Source: Planctomycetota bacterium | GTDB taxonomy: Bacteria > Planctomycetota > B15-G4 | NCBI GenBank assembly: GCA_029259745.1 | Contig: JAJDEO010000058.1 | Span: 24,143 to 88,142 of the forward strand | Direction: 5' to 3' | DNA: 64,000 bases | In this document: positions 45,518 to 55,444 of the stretch, piece by piece | Position numbering within the stretch: position 1 is the stretch's first letter | Layout of the letters: each line of letters opens with the position of its first letter | Notes under the pieces: model-generated | What the model was told of the DNA's origin: nothing | Seen by the model: the letters and a program-made list of their open reading frames with translations, nothing else | Database searches by the model: none | Translations under genes and position numbers: made by a program

Positions 45518-48070
45518 CTACTTGCCATCGTCGTCTTCGTCGCCGATGAGGTAGCCGAGCGCTCGGAGATTCTCGAGCTTGTCGGGGTCGATGGAGTCGA
45601 GGTCGACCGCGCGCACACCGCGTGGGTTGACGAGGGTACCGAGGTCGTGATGCTCACTGATGGCCGCGCGCAGATCGCGGGTTAGCGCCGGGTCGATACG
45701 GGTGCGGTCGAAAGACTCGGCGGGGTCGTTGATGATGTCGTAGAGCTCGACGATCTCTTCGTCGAGCAGCTCACCGTCCGACTCGCTGTGCGTGAGCAGC
45801 TTCGATGCGCCGCGCACGACGGCGCTCTTGCGGCTCACATGGGTGTCGAGCTCGATGAAGAGCCGCGTGCGGCCGGGCTGCGAGTCGCCGAGCGGCATGT
45901 CGCCAGCCGCGCCGAGCGTCTCCATGCGCGGGTCGGGTTCGAGCCCCACGGTCCGCAGAATCCACGGCGCGAGATCGACGAGGCTTACGAGGCGGTCGAT
46001 CTCCGAACCCGCGCCGGGCGCACCGGCCAGCGCATGGGCCTCACGCACCGATCTCGGCAGGCGCGCGATCAGCGGCACGCGCGTGTTCGAGTCGTAGAGC
46101 GTCACTCCATGGCCGAAGACGCCATGCTCACCGAACTCCTCGCCGTGGTCGGACGTGACGAGGATCAGCGTGTCGTCTCCGAGCCCCGCGCGCTCGACGG
46201 CCTCGACAACAGCACCGACGAAGTCGTCGGCCATCGAGATCGTGGCGTCGTAGTACGGCATGTATTGCTCATAGACGTCCGTCGGATCAACGTCCTCGTC
46301 GCCCTCGTTGTACGCCTCGCGTGCCTTGTGGTTGAACGGCTCCTCGCGCCCCCGCTCGTCAAACAGGTCGAACTCACGCAGCCAGCGCTTGTTCGGCGCG
46401 TAGTTGTGGACGATGAACGTGTGCAGGAAGAGGAAGAACGGCGTGTCCGCGTCTTGGGCGGCGACGAAGTCGGTGACGGTCTGCTCGCCGTAGCGGCGGA
46501 GCAGGTTCATCTTCATCGGGACGCGTCGCCAACTCATCGTGCGGATCAGCGTCTTGCCGCGCAGCGTGTCGTAGGCCCAGACCGGATCGTTGAGTGAGTA
46601 GCGATCGAAGCCCACGCCGAAGCCGTAGCTCGGGCCCACATAGCCGCCGCCGGTGAATGCGGCCGTGACGTAGCCGGCGTCCGCGAGCTGTCGAGCAAGG
46701 AAAGGAGTGTGCTCGGGATCGAGTTCATCGACGACATCGACGGCGCCGTGGTAGGCCGGGTACAGGCCGGTGAGCATCGAGCCGTGGCTGGGCAGCGTGT
46801 AGCTGGACGTCGAGTAAGCGCGCGTGAAGGTCCACCCGTCGTTGGCAAGCGCATCGATGTGGGGAGTGACGGCGTCGCCGTGCCCGTAGGCGCCGAGGCG
46901 ATCGGGGCGCAGCGTATCGAGGCTGATGAGGACGACGTTGGGACGCTTCGGGGCGTCGACCCGCCGCGGGTGCAGCGTGGGGTGGCCGAAGACCGTCAGC
47001 GGGACGCGCGAACCGGGCACGGCCTCTGTCGCGAACTCGAGCACCTGGCGGCGCGCAGGGCTCGGTGGGATCGTGATCGTGCGGTCGTGCCACGCCGGCT
47101 CGTCGATCGACGTCGGCGCATCGTGCGCCTCGTCGATCAGCCGTGTGCCGTCGAGTGAGACGATGAAACGCGCGCGTGCCGCCGAGTTCGACTCGCGCAG
47201 CCCGAGTGCGAGGTCGAGGCGGCGTTCGACGTCGGATGGCTCGAGTTCGTAGCGGTAGGTGGCTCCGGCCAACGCGATCAGCCCTTCGCGCTCGTCGCGA
47301 TCGAACTGCACCCGCACGGGACCGACCGACGGCCCCGCCGAGGCCCACTCCGATTCGATCCGCTCGACGCGCGGCACGTCGCCCCCGCGCGCGAAGTAGG
47401 CATCGATCGGCTCGCGCGTGACGGCCACGCGGTCGACGACGAGCCGCTCGGGGAGACCGTCCAAAGGCACGGGGAAGTAGAGCGCGAGCACCTCGGTCTG
47501 CTGGTCGACGACAAGGCGCACTGATGCGTTCTGCGGCTCGCGCTCCGGTACGACGGTGACGAGGTAGCTCGCGTTGCGCTCGGTATTGAAGAGGTCGGCG
47601 ATCTCGCCTGCCGTCCAGCGTGTTGCCGGATCGAAGCGTTCCTTGAACTCGACGGCTGCCATGAGCACGACGGGCTCCGACGTCCCTTCGCCCTCCGATC
47701 GCGCCGTCGCCACGATCTCGAGCGCCTCGCCCGGCTCGACGTCGAGCAGTACGACGGAGGCCAGCGCATCGCCCTCCTCGAGGATGAGCGCCCCACCGGA
47801 GGGCTTGACCGGGCGATGCGTGATCGCGTCCTTGCCCCAGGCCACGGCGCGATACCACTTGGCGCCGTCGGTGCCGTCGAAGGACGTGCTCCAGACGACG
47901 TCAGGCCCAGCGGAGGTCATCGCGCCCGCCGTGGTCACCTCGGCCGGCTCGACGTCACGCCACAGCCGTAGCAGGTGCTTCGGCGGTTCAGCATCGCCCG
48001 CGCAACCCGAAAGCAGGAGCGCAGCGAGCAGACCGGCAACAGAGGGACATGAACGGAGTCGGCGGAGCAT
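45518..48070 (-). CDS. Sulfatase-fold lipoprotein with Thr at the nucleophile position, second
   Basis: An 850-residue lipoprotein, lipobox Cys23 (LLLSGC). An N-terminal beta-sandwich region (about 30-370) precedes the sulfatase-superfamily domain, with metal ligands in NVVLISLDTLRPDRLGAYG and LVTSDHGEEFGEHG. The nucleophile segment is SSYTLPSHGSMLTG, Thr425 replacing the Cys of CxPxR. The C-terminal tail after the domain is acidic. It may be a phosphate or sulfate ester hydrolase, or a transferase acting on surface glycans. It lies 277 bases downstream of the YfhO-like gene on the same strand. Confidence 0.85.
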   Translation of the reverse strand: MLRRLRSCPSVAGLLAALLLSGCAGDAEPPKHLLRLWRDVEPAEVTTAGAMTSAGPDVVWSTSFDGTDGAKWYRAVAWGKDAITHRPVKPSGGALILEEGDALASVVLLDVEPGEALEIVATARSEGEGTSEPVVLMAAVEFKERFDPATRWTAGEIADLFNTERNASYLVTVVPEREPQNASVRLVVDQQTEVLALYFPVPLDGLPERLVVDRVAVTREPIDAYFARGGDVPRVERIESEWASAGPSVGPVRVQFDRDEREGLIALAGATYRYELEPSDVERRLDLALGLRESNSAARARFIVSLDGTRLIDEAHDAPTSIDEPAWHDRTITIPPSPARRQVLEFATEAVPGSRVPLTVFGHPTLHPRRVDAPKRPNVVLISLDTLRPDRLGAYGHGDAVTPHIDALANDGWTFTRAYSTSSYTLPSHGSMLTGLYPAYHGAVDVVDELDPEHTPFLARQLADAGYVTAAFTGGGYVGPSYGFGVGFDRYSLNDPVWAYDTLRGKTLIRTMSWRRVPMKMNLLRRYGEQTVTDFVAAQDADTPFFLFLHTFIVHNYAPNKRWLREFDLFDERGREEPFNHKAREAYNEGDEDVDPTDVYEQYMPYYDATISMADDFVGAVVEAVERAGLGDDTLILVTSDHGEEFGEHGVFGHGVTLYDSNTRVPLIARLPRSVREAHALAGAPGAGSEIDRLVSLVDLAPWILRTVGLEPDPRMETLGAAGDMPLGDSQPGRTRLFIELDTHVSRKSAVVRGASKLLTHSESDGELLDEEIVELYDIINDPAESFDRTRIDPALTRDLRAAISEHHDLGTLVNPRGVRAVDLDSIDPDKLENLRALGYLIGDEDDDGK

Positions 48071-48299
48071 CGCGGCATCCTAACCCGTGAAGCGACGGGG
48101 CGAAGTGCGGGACGAAAGCGCGCAGCAACTCGTGTCACGTCGGGACGCTCGGCCCGTCATCCAGGTATCGACGAGAGCTCTCGAGGAATCGGGACGACAG
48201 AACCCACGGCACGGGTCGAAGATCGTGATTCGCAGAGACAACTCAGAGATGGTGCGACGGCTCCACCGCCGCGCACCCCGGCGACGACGCCGGTTGTGG

Positions 48300-48330
48300 G
48301 GCCGCGCCGACGGAGAGGGTCGGCGTGGCC
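48300..48330 (-). terminator. Strong hairpin after the YfhO-like gene
   Basis: Twelve-base arms GGCCGCGCCGAC and GTCGGCGTGGCC pair with one wobble around a seven-base loop, starting 17 bases after the stop of the minus-strand YfhO-like gene. No T-tract follows, so it is terminator-like or a processing hairpin. Confidence 0.45.
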
Positions 48331-48347
48331 TCGCTTCGCCGGCCGGC

Positions 48348-51020
48348 TCAGCCGATCGTGACTTGAGGCGGCGGCGTCTGTGGCGCTGGGCTCGACCACG
48401 GCACCTCGGGCTCCGACTCCTCTTCGGCCTCGTCCGGATCGTCGAACGGCGACAGTGGAGCCGGACGACGCGTCCGTGCCGGCATGACCAGCAACACGAG
48501 GGCGAGCAACCATCCCACGCCACCCACGAGGAGGCCCGTTTGCACGGACGACGGCTCGTGGCTCAGCTCGATCACGGCACCTTTGCGATGCGGGATCGGC
48601 ACGGCCATGACGGCGTGGTTGGCGGGCCATACGGGCATCACTTCGCCGTTCACGGTTGCCGTCCAGCCTTCGTGGTATGTCTCGGCGAACACGACGATCG
48701 CCGGTTGGCCGGGGGTCGCCTCGAGCCGCACGCGCCCCGGCGCGTAGTCGGTGACACTGATGCGGCGCTTGGGCGGAGGCTCGGCGCCCGCGGGCAGCGG
48801 CGGCGCCTGGGCAATGCGCTCGAGCAGCACGAGCGGATCAGACTCCAGCACGACGTGGCGCGTCGGGTCGAACATCTGCGAGCTCAGGAACGCCAGTCGG
48901 TTCTCGGCGAGGGGCAGGACCTCGAAGGCGCCGACGACCTGAGCGCGCGGAAGGGCCTCGGTGTTTTCAAGCACTCGCACATGCCCGACGCGCCCGCGTT
49001 CCTCGAAACCGTCGGGGTCGAACTCTTGGTCGGTGAGCAGCGCGCGGATGCCGAGCATGTCGAGCACCGGCGAGCGCAGGGCTTTGAGCGAAATGAACCC
49101 ACCGAGCGACGATCCGTTTACGGCAATGCCGGGCTGAAGGGCATCGAGCAACTCGGACACGCGCCGAGGCGCCATCGGCGCGTAGCACTGCGTATCGTGG
49201 AGCCCGAAGCTCCCGAGCAGGTTTGGCGTCACGTACGGCGGGTTGTTCCCGACGCGTGCGACGCGCAGAGGCACGGGATCGTCGGCACCGATGCGTCGGA
49301 GTTCCTTGACGATCTGCGGCGCCGGATAGCGGAGCGTGCCCGTGTCGAGACCCGGCGGCACGGGTGCAGGACGCATCAGCGGCCAGGCCACCAACGCGAG
49401 CTCGATGACGACCAAGGCCGTCACCAGGTGCGGCGACTTCTGTGCCTGCGTCGTCCAACCCTGTGGACCGGAGCGGCTTCGGGGGCGGAACATGAGGATC
49501 GCGACGATGGCGACCGCGATGGCGATGACGTCGGTGCGCTGGGTGGCGTCCGCGATCGCCGCGAACGTCTCGCGCGGGATCACGGCGAAGATCTGCTCGT
49601 GTGTCGTGTCGGCCGAGCCGAGCACGGTGGCGAGTTCCTCGGCCCAGTTCTCCACGTCCACCGCCGTCTGAGCCGAGGGCACGGCCATCCAGAGCTGCAC
49701 CGCCAGGGCCAGCACCACGACGGAGAGCACCCACGCGAAAGCCGTCACCCAGACGCGCTGGGTACGCAGCAGGTCGAGCCCGCCGGAGGCGAGCACAGCC
49801 AGCGCGAAACTCGCCACGAACAGCAGCCGTCGTGGGCTCCCGAAGTGCAGCAGCGGCATGTACGGATAAACCCACGCCATGAAGGCCGGGATGAGCAGGA
49901 CGGCGAAGGACAGCGCGGCCAGCGAGATCATCACCCACGTGCGCCAACTGCGCCCGAACACCATGGCCACGAGCGCGAGCACGAGGCCGACGACGCCGAT
50001 GCCCATCGATGTTTCGGCGCGGTTGATCGATACGGGGCGCATGGCGCCGTCGACGTCGAGCAGCGCGACAGGGTGCGGACGATCCGGGCGGTCGAGCTGC
50101 GCCGAGGCAAAGTGGTCAGGCGACACGAGGTGCCACATGAGCGAGGGATCGAGGACGTCGTCGAGCGCCACCTCGACGGTCTGCTCGGAGCGCGCCGACT
50201 CCGTGGCGAGATACTCGGCCGTCGGCAAGACCTGCGGTGCGATCAGCAGCGCCGAGAGCAAGAAGGCGCCGAGTGCTTCGAAACCCGGGCGCAGCACGGG
50301 CTCTCCTGCGTGCCAGTGAGCAAACGGACGAACGATCTCGACGAGTGCAACCACGGCGACGACCCAGAGCGTCACCTGCGGGAACCCTGCGAGGAACGAC
50401 ATCGCGAGAGCCATCGCGCCGAGCACGCCGTAGCGATGCCCATCGCCCTGACCCAGGCGCTCGAAGCCCCACAAAGCCACGGGCAGCCACACGGCCGCTC
50501 CCACCACGGGAAAGGCCTGCAGGCGCGCCGTCGTCCAAGCCGAGAAGGCGAAGCAGGCGGCGCCGAGGACGGCCGAGGGCAGCGATCGCCGGATCGCGCG
50601 GAGATACGCCAGGGTTCCCCAGGCAGCCACGCCAAGGTGGAAAAGCGCGATCCAACCCAGGGCGCGCACACCGAGAAGCACGGCGAGCCATGCCGGCGGG
50701 TAGTACACGCCGTAGTGCACTTGATCGATGTGCGGGAGGCCGAGCGCCTGGGACGGGTCCCACGTGGGCAGCTCACCGCGTCCGACGGCTTCGCGGGTGG
50801 TGGCAAGCCCCGGCACGAGCAGGTGTACGACATCCGACATGTTGCGATTCGGCGCCGGGTGCTCGGCGAGCTCTTCGGGCGCACGTCCCGCTCGCCAGGC
50901 CGGAAAGTCGTCAGGGAGCAAAGGCAACAGCACGCGCCCCGGCAGCAGCGACTCACCGACCAGGGTGAGCGCGGCGAGAAGGAGCAACGCCACTGCCCAT
51001 GACTGCCCACTGCGCTCCAC
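48348..51020 (-). CDS. YfhO-family membrane protein (GT-C-like)
   Basis: An 890-residue polytopic membrane protein with about a dozen hydrophobic segments in its first 520 residues. The first extracytoplasmic loop has FPAWRAGRAPEELAEH and VYYPPAWLAVLLG, typical of YfhO-like and GT-C glycosyltransferase relatives. The C-terminal region (about 560-840) is extracytoplasmic and ends with a last helix (LLVGGVGWLLALVLLVM) and an acidic tail. YfhO-type proteins add sugars to cell-envelope polymers; the donor and acceptor here are unknown. GTG at 51020 is chosen because GGGAGG lies about ten bases upstream; the longer frame lacks sense. Confidence 0.82.
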   Translation of the reverse strand: MERSGQSWAVALLLLAALTLVGESLLPGRVLLPLLPDDFPAWRAGRAPEELAEHPAPNRNMSDVVHLLVPGLATTREAVGRGELPTWDPSQALGLPHIDQVHYGVYYPPAWLAVLLGVRALGWIALFHLGVAAWGTLAYLRAIRRSLPSAVLGAACFAFSAWTTARLQAFPVVGAAVWLPVALWGFERLGQGDGHRYGVLGAMALAMSFLAGFPQVTLWVVAVVALVEIVRPFAHWHAGEPVLRPGFEALGAFLLSALLIAPQVLPTAEYLATESARSEQTVEVALDDVLDPSLMWHLVSPDHFASAQLDRPDRPHPVALLDVDGAMRPVSINRAETSMGIGVVGLVLALVAMVFGRSWRTWVMISLAALSFAVLLIPAFMAWVYPYMPLLHFGSPRRLLFVASFALAVLASGGLDLLRTQRVWVTAFAWVLSVVVLALAVQLWMAVPSAQTAVDVENWAEELATVLGSADTTHEQIFAVIPRETFAAIADATQRTDVIAIAVAIVAILMFRPRSRSGPQGWTTQAQKSPHLVTALVVIELALVAWPLMRPAPVPPGLDTGTLRYPAPQIVKELRRIGADDPVPLRVARVGNNPPYVTPNLLGSFGLHDTQCYAPMAPRRVSELLDALQPGIAVNGSSLGGFISLKALRSPVLDMLGIRALLTDQEFDPDGFEERGRVGHVRVLENTEALPRAQVVGAFEVLPLAENRLAFLSSQMFDPTRHVVLESDPLVLLERIAQAPPLPAGAEPPPKRRISVTDYAPGRVRLEATPGQPAIVVFAETYHEGWTATVNGEVMPVWPANHAVMAVPIPHRKGAVIELSHEPSSVQTGLLVGGVGWLLALVLLVMPARTRRPAPLSPFDDPDEAEEESEPEVPWSSPAPQTPPPQVTIG

Positions 51021-51407
51021 GTTCGATGCACCTCCCGATGATGATCCGCGCCACACGATACCGATCGGAGGGTATCGACTGCTGCCATCCGTTCCGAACC
51101 GCGAACCACTTCGGGCGGCCGAGGTTGCGTAGGAAGCACAGAACAGCGGCCGTGTCACGACGACCAGCGCCGTTCGCGCCACCCTGCGGCCCGTTCGAAG
51201 CCTGCCCGGAGGAGCGCACCGGCCTTGCGGAACGGCCTTTCCACTGCGCAGCCCCCCCATGGGTCGCAGTTCGGGCTCATGCGCGTCACTCGGCCGACGC
51301 GCCATCGGGCCGGCAAGCGTCTCAACGGGATGCAGCGCCGGGCCTTCCGACCACATGCGAGGACAAACGCCGTCGAGCCAAGGGAGATAATCGGGCGTGG
51401 CGTGGGA

Positions 51408-51413
51408 TAGAAT
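51408..51413 (+). promoter_or_regulatory. Possible -10 box TAGAAT upstream of the methyltransferase
   Basis: TAGAAT in GATAGAATCCCTCGC repeats the motif before the gene at 27299. It would start a leader of about 60 bases. The gap 51021-51481 otherwise shows no gene; it separates the divergent YfhO-like and methyltransferase genes. Confidence 0.35.
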
Positions 51414-51481
51414 CCCTCGCCCGTCGTCCGCGGCCGGAACGTCCGGCCCTGCCAGCCTCCCCGCCGAGCCTCAATCCACCG

Positions 51482-52261
51482 ATGGAAGACGCCGTCTACC
51501 GTGAGTTCCTGGAACTCGAAGACGCTCACTGGTGGTTCCGCGGTCGGCGCGCGATCTTCATCTCGCTGCTCGATCGGTTCCTGAAGCGGCGCGCCGACAG
51601 CGGGCGGCGCGTGATGGACATCGGCTGCGGAGTGGGCGGCATGCTCGGACCGCTGGCCGAGTACGGCGAAGTGATCGGCACGGATGTCGCGATCCAGGGC
51701 CTCGAGTACTGCGCCGCGCGTCACTTCGATCGACTCGTCGCCTGCACCGGCCCGCATGGCTGCTTCGCCGACGAGTCACTCCACTGCGTGACGGCCTTCG
51801 ACGCCCTCGAGCACATCGAGGACGACGTCGGATCGATGCGCGAGATCCATCGCATGCTCGTGCCCGGCGGTCTCATCATCGCGTCCGGCCCGGCGTACCA
51901 GTTCCTGTTCAGCCAACAGGACCGCATCACCCATCATGTCCGCCGGTACACGCGGGGCGAACTCGTGCGGAAAGCCGAGTCGGTCGGCTTCGAGGTACTC
52001 CAAGCCTCGTACATCAACTTCCTTTTGTTCCCCGTGATCCTCCCCGCAGTGCTCGGCATCAAGGCCTGGCAGTCGATCGCGAAACCGAGCGATGAGGGAG
52101 CCGGGAGCAACGTCGGGATTCCGGTGCCGGAGTTCGTGCACGACGGGCTCACGGCGATCTTCGCGAGTGAAGCCAAGCTGCTGAAACTTTTCAGCGCGCC
52201 GGTCGGCCACTCCGTGATCATGGTGGCGCGCAAGCCCGGCGGCGACGTCTCGCAGGGCTGA
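51482..52261 (+). CDS. Class I SAM-dependent methyltransferase
   Basis: A 259-residue enzyme. The SAM-binding glycine loop is VMDIGCGVGGMLGPL, followed by EVIGTDVAIQ (acidic end of strand 2) and AFDALEHIEDD. The C-terminal part has FSQQDRITHHVRRYTRGEL, common in methyltransferases found with polyprenyl-linked glycan genes, then a hydrophobic segment (FLLFPVILPAVLGI). The acceptor is unknown. ATG 51482 is preferred to the longer frame. It is divergent from the YfhO-like gene, so a link to the same glycan pathway is possible. Confidence 0.85.
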   Translation: MEDAVYREFLELEDAHWWFRGRRAIFISLLDRFLKRRADSGRRVMDIGCGVGGMLGPLAEYGEVIGTDVAIQGLEYCAARHFDRLVACTGPHGCFADESLHCVTAFDALEHIEDDVGSMREIHRMLVPGGLIIASGPAYQFLFSQQDRITHHVRRYTRGELVRKAESVGFEVLQASYINFLLFPVILPAVLGIKAWQSIAKPSDEGAGSNVGIPVPEFVHDGLTAIFASEAKLLKLFSAPVGHSVIMVARKPGGDVSQG

Positions 52262-52286
52262 GGAGTCGCGGCCGCCGACACGTGCG

Positions 52287-52724
52287 TCAGCGGGCGACCG
52301 GCGGAAGCTCGGTGAGAGTCTCGTAGAGTTCCTCGGCGGCTCCGACGAAGGCCCTCGACGCCGCGCTCTCGACCGACATCTCCGAAACCGTCGATGAGCC
52401 GCGCCGCTGCGCCTCGGCGATCACAGTCGCCGCACGCCGCGCCAGCAGCTCGACGTGCCGCACGCCATGACGACCGACCTCGGTCAATGCCGCACCGTGA
52501 CGCACGACGGTATGGCGCTTGTCCGGCGTCACGTCGCGCACGAACACCCACAGGCATTCGCCGTCGTCGACAAGCAGCGCCGAGCCCCACTGGTGCAGGA
52601 GCTCGCAGGTCTCGAGCGCCGCGTACCAGGTTGCCTCGTCGATCAAGCGCCAGGCCTTCGGCGGCACGTCGAGTTCATCGAGCAACGCCTGCGAAGCGTC
52701 ATCGGTCATCGCGCGGTATCCCAT
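52287..52724 (-). CDS. Small protein coupled to glycosylasparaginase
   Basis: A 145-residue soluble protein with no signal peptide. It contains ATWYAALETCELLHQWGSAL, CLWVFVRDVTPDK and a helical C-terminal half (RRAATVIAEAQRRG, then AEELYETLTELPP). I do not recognise the family. Its ATG at 52724 overlaps the stop of the glycosylasparaginase gene in a TGATG junction, so the two are translated together. A second in-frame ATG at 52709 is possible. Confidence 0.6.
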   Translation of the reverse strand: MGYRAMTDDASQALLDELDVPPKAWRLIDEATWYAALETCELLHQWGSALLVDDGECLWVFVRDVTPDKRHTVVRHGAALTEVGRHGVRHVELLARRAATVIAEAQRRGSSTVSEMSVESAASRAFVGAAEELYETLTELPPVAR

Positions 52725-53803
52725 CAGGGCTCCAGGACGTCTGCGTTGACGAGGGACGTCTCGCCGTTGCGGGTGAGTGCGTATTGGAAGCCGCCGAGCA
52801 GCGCCAGGGCGCCGACGCGACCGAGACGGTCGACGGCGATGAAGGCGACTTGCGGAGCCTTGTCGTAGGGCGTCGCGCCGCGGCTCGTCGTCGTGAGTCG
52901 GATCCGGCGGAGGACAGCGGCGATGGCGTCCGTGGGTGCTGCTCCGTGACGCATCGCCTCGACGATCATCGCGCTCCCACACGAGCGGATCACCTCCTCG
53001 CCGACGCCCGTCGAGACGGCTGCGCCCGCTTCGTCGTCGACGTATCCGCCCGCGCCGATGATCGGCGAGTCGCCGACGCGCCCGGGGAGCTTCCAGGCCA
53101 TACCGCTCGTCGTGACGGCCATCGCGAGCTTGCCCTCGTGCATCGCGATCATGCCGATCGTGTCGTGATCTTCGTTGGGGTCGTTGATCTCCGGACCGAG
53201 GCGCTCCCAAGGCTCGTGCCCGCCGCGCAGCGCACGCTCGGCGATGATCTCGGCGTAGCGGTTCGCGGCCCGCTCGGTGAGCATGTTCTGTGTGGGGAAG
53301 CCCTCGTTGACCGCGAAGGAGCGCGCACCTTCACCGACGAGCAACACATGACGAGTGCGGTCCATGACTCGCCGCGCCACGGCGATCGGGTGCAGGATGT
53401 CGCGCAGGCCCGCCACGCCGCCACACGCCAGGGTGTCGCCGCGCATGATGCATGCGTCGAGTTCCACGACACCGTCGGCGTTCGGCCAGCCGCCATACCC
53501 GACACTCGAGATCGTCGGATCGGCTTCGGGCACCTGCACGCCGGCCTCACACATGTCGACCGGATGGGCGTCACCGGCGTTGAAGCGCGCCAGTGCCGCT
53601 GCGTTGGCGGGCACACCGAAGTTCCACGTCGACACGATCAGCGGCGATCCGCCGGGCATCCCGTCGCCCGACGCGAGCGGCAAGGGCACACTGCTCGCCC
53701 CAGCGGGCGCGGCACAGCTCGTGGTCGTTCCGACGACGGCGGCGCCCATCGCGGAGGCGCCGACGGCTCCGAGGAACTCGCGGCGGTTCGGGGGAGAGGT
53801 CAT
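52724..53803 (-). CDS. Tat-exported N4-(beta-N-acetylglucosaminyl)-L-asparaginase
   Basis: A 359-residue Ntn-hydrolase of the glycosylasparaginase type, which cleaves the GlcNAc-Asn link of N-glycan remnants. A twin-arginine signal (RREFLGAVGA) opens the chain, so it is exported folded. The precursor should cut itself before Thr215 in HDTIGMIAMHEGK; the nearby MAWKLPGRVGDSP and GGYVDDEAGAA blocks are conserved family landmarks. The alpha-chain half carries STWNFGVPANAAAL. Its stop overlaps the start of the next small gene (TGATG). Confidence 0.92.
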   Translation of the reverse strand: MTSPPNRREFLGAVGASAMGAAVVGTTTSCAAPAGASSVPLPLASGDGMPGGSPLIVSTWNFGVPANAAALARFNAGDAHPVDMCEAGVQVPEADPTISSVGYGGWPNADGVVELDACIMRGDTLACGGVAGLRDILHPIAVARRVMDRTRHVLLVGEGARSFAVNEGFPTQNMLTERAANRYAEIIAERALRGGHEPWERLGPEINDPNEDHDTIGMIAMHEGKLAMAVTTSGMAWKLPGRVGDSPIIGAGGYVDDEAGAAVSTGVGEEVIRSCGSAMIVEAMRHGAAPTDAIAAVLRRIRLTTTSRGATPYDKAPQVAFIAVDRLGRVGALALLGGFQYALTRNGETSLVNADVLEP

Positions 53804-53872
53804 CGCGGGGCTCCGGGGCGTGGGGCGAACGCTTCCAGCCTGGCGTCCCGCGCTGCCGTGTTCCAGCCTCCT

Positions 53873-55231
53873 TCAGCGTTCCTCGGCGACGTCGGCGAGG
53901 TAGGCGTCCAGCTTCGCCAGCAGCTCGGCGACGAGTTCGGGGTGCTGCGCGGCGACATCGTGGACCTGGGCCGGATCGGCGTCGGTGTCGTGCAGGGCCA
54001 CATCGCCATCTCGGCTGCGGGTCAAGCGCCAGCGCCCGAGGCGCACGACCTGCTCGTGAATCGGCTGGCCGGACGCGTCGACGCGTCGACTCGGGTGATC
54101 CCAGAAGATCGGTCGCTCAGCGGTGGGCTTCCCGACGGTGAAGACCTCCCCCAGCCCAAGCCCGTCGAATGCCCGGCCGACGGGACGACCGCTGCCCGTC
54201 GCGTCGAGCAGCGTCGCCGTGATATCCATCGCCGTTGTCGGCCATGGCACCACGCCGCCACTGACCCAGTTGCCAGGCCAGCGCACGATCGCCGGCACGC
54301 GGATGCCGCCCTCGTCGAGCGTGTCCTTGCCGCCGACGAAGGGCCCGCTCGCCTTGTGACGTGGGAGCGGTCCGTTGTCGGACAGGAAGACGACAATCGT
54401 GTCGTCGGCGAGCTCGAGTCGGTCGAGCGCGTCGAGCACCCTGCCGATACCCGCGTCCATCGCCGAGACGACGGCGAGGTAGTCGCGCCGCACGGGCGTC
54501 GTCTCGACATCGCGGTAGGCCTCGCGCCATACCTCTGGCGCGGGCAGCGAGCGCCGGTCGTCGGCGAGGTGCGGTGCGTTGTACGAGAGCAGCAAGAACC
54601 AGGCCGCGTCGCGACGATCTTCGATGAACGCGATCGCTTCGTCGCTGAAGAGGTCGGTGCTGTACTCATCTGACGTCACGGGCGCGCGATCGCGCCAGAG
54701 GTCGGGCGTCCCGCGATACGTGTGCGTGTAGTAGCCGCTCGACCCCGCGAGCATGCCGAAGAACGACTCGAAGCCGCGTTCGAGCGGGTGGTGTTCGGGC
54801 CCGGTGCCGAGGTGCCACTTGCCGACGAGTCCGGTCGCGTAGCCGCGCGCGGCGAGCAGGTCGGAGAGGAGCACTTCATCGGGATCGAGCCCCGACGACG
54901 GGTCGTCGCTGATCAGTGCCTGCTCGAGGCCGTGGCGCGCCGGCGTTCGGCCCGTCAACAAACTTGCGCGCGACGGGCTGCACATCGGGCTCGCCACGAA
55001 GAACTGCGAGAAGCGCAGGCCCTCGCCGGCGAGGCGATCGAGGTGCGGCGTGATCGCGACGGGCGACATGAAGCAGCCGAGGTCACCCCAGCCGAGATCG
55101 TCGGCGACGATCAGCAAGACGTTGGGCGACGCGCCGGCTTGAAGGTGCGCATCGTGCGCCGACTCGCCCGCGCACGCTCCGAGACTGGCGAGGACGACGA
55201 GGGCGCAGAACTTCGCAGCGAGCGTGGGCAT
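53873..55231 (-). CDS. Sulfatase (CxPxR, formylglycine-type) lipoprotein
   Basis: A 452-residue arylsulfatase-family enzyme with a lipobox at Cys20 (LASLGAC). It has NVLLIVADDLGWGDLG (metal ligands), the formylglycine site C84-S-P-S-R followed by ASLLTG, GKWHLG, and FLSDNGP near the metal site. Cys84 must be oxidised to formylglycine by another enzyme, not encoded here. It would remove sulfate from sulfated polysaccharides, fitting a marine or algal-glycan lifestyle. ATG 55231 begins the signal peptide; the longer frame upstream is rejected. It ends about 70 bases before the start of the glycosylasparaginase gene on the same strand. Confidence 0.93.
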   Translation of the reverse strand: MPTLAAKFCALVVLASLGACAGESAHDAHLQAGASPNVLLIVADDLGWGDLGCFMSPVAITPHLDRLAGEGLRFSQFFVASPMCSPSRASLLTGRTPARHGLEQALISDDPSSGLDPDEVLLSDLLAARGYATGLVGKWHLGTGPEHHPLERGFESFFGMLAGSSGYYTHTYRGTPDLWRDRAPVTSDEYSTDLFSDEAIAFIEDRRDAAWFLLLSYNAPHLADDRRSLPAPEVWREAYRDVETTPVRRDYLAVVSAMDAGIGRVLDALDRLELADDTIVVFLSDNGPLPRHKASGPFVGGKDTLDEGGIRVPAIVRWPGNWVSGGVVPWPTTAMDITATLLDATGSGRPVGRAFDGLGLGEVFTVGKPTAERPIFWDHPSRRVDASGQPIHEQVVRLGRWRLTRSRDGDVALHDTDADPAQVHDVAAQHPELVAELLAKLDAYLADVAEER

Positions 55232-55444
55232 GGCGCGGATCGTAGCACTGCCCGTGGTCCGACGTCGGCGCTCACGAACGCGAGCCACGCGCGCCGTCGT
55301 TCGACGACGAACGAGCGCCTCGCTGCCCGTCGCAGGGCCCCAGAGACGCACCGCCGCGCCTGGGGTGTCGAGCCGCCGTGTCGAGATCACGCCGAACACC
55401 GCCTCACCTGCCGCTGACCTCTTTCTTCGGCGCGGGCCTTCCCT

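Noticed and set aside
48087..51002. 971-codon plus-strand open frame
   Set aside because: It is antisense to the YfhO-like gene, which has coherent membrane helices. The plus frame is rich in Arg, His and Asp with no recognisable domain.
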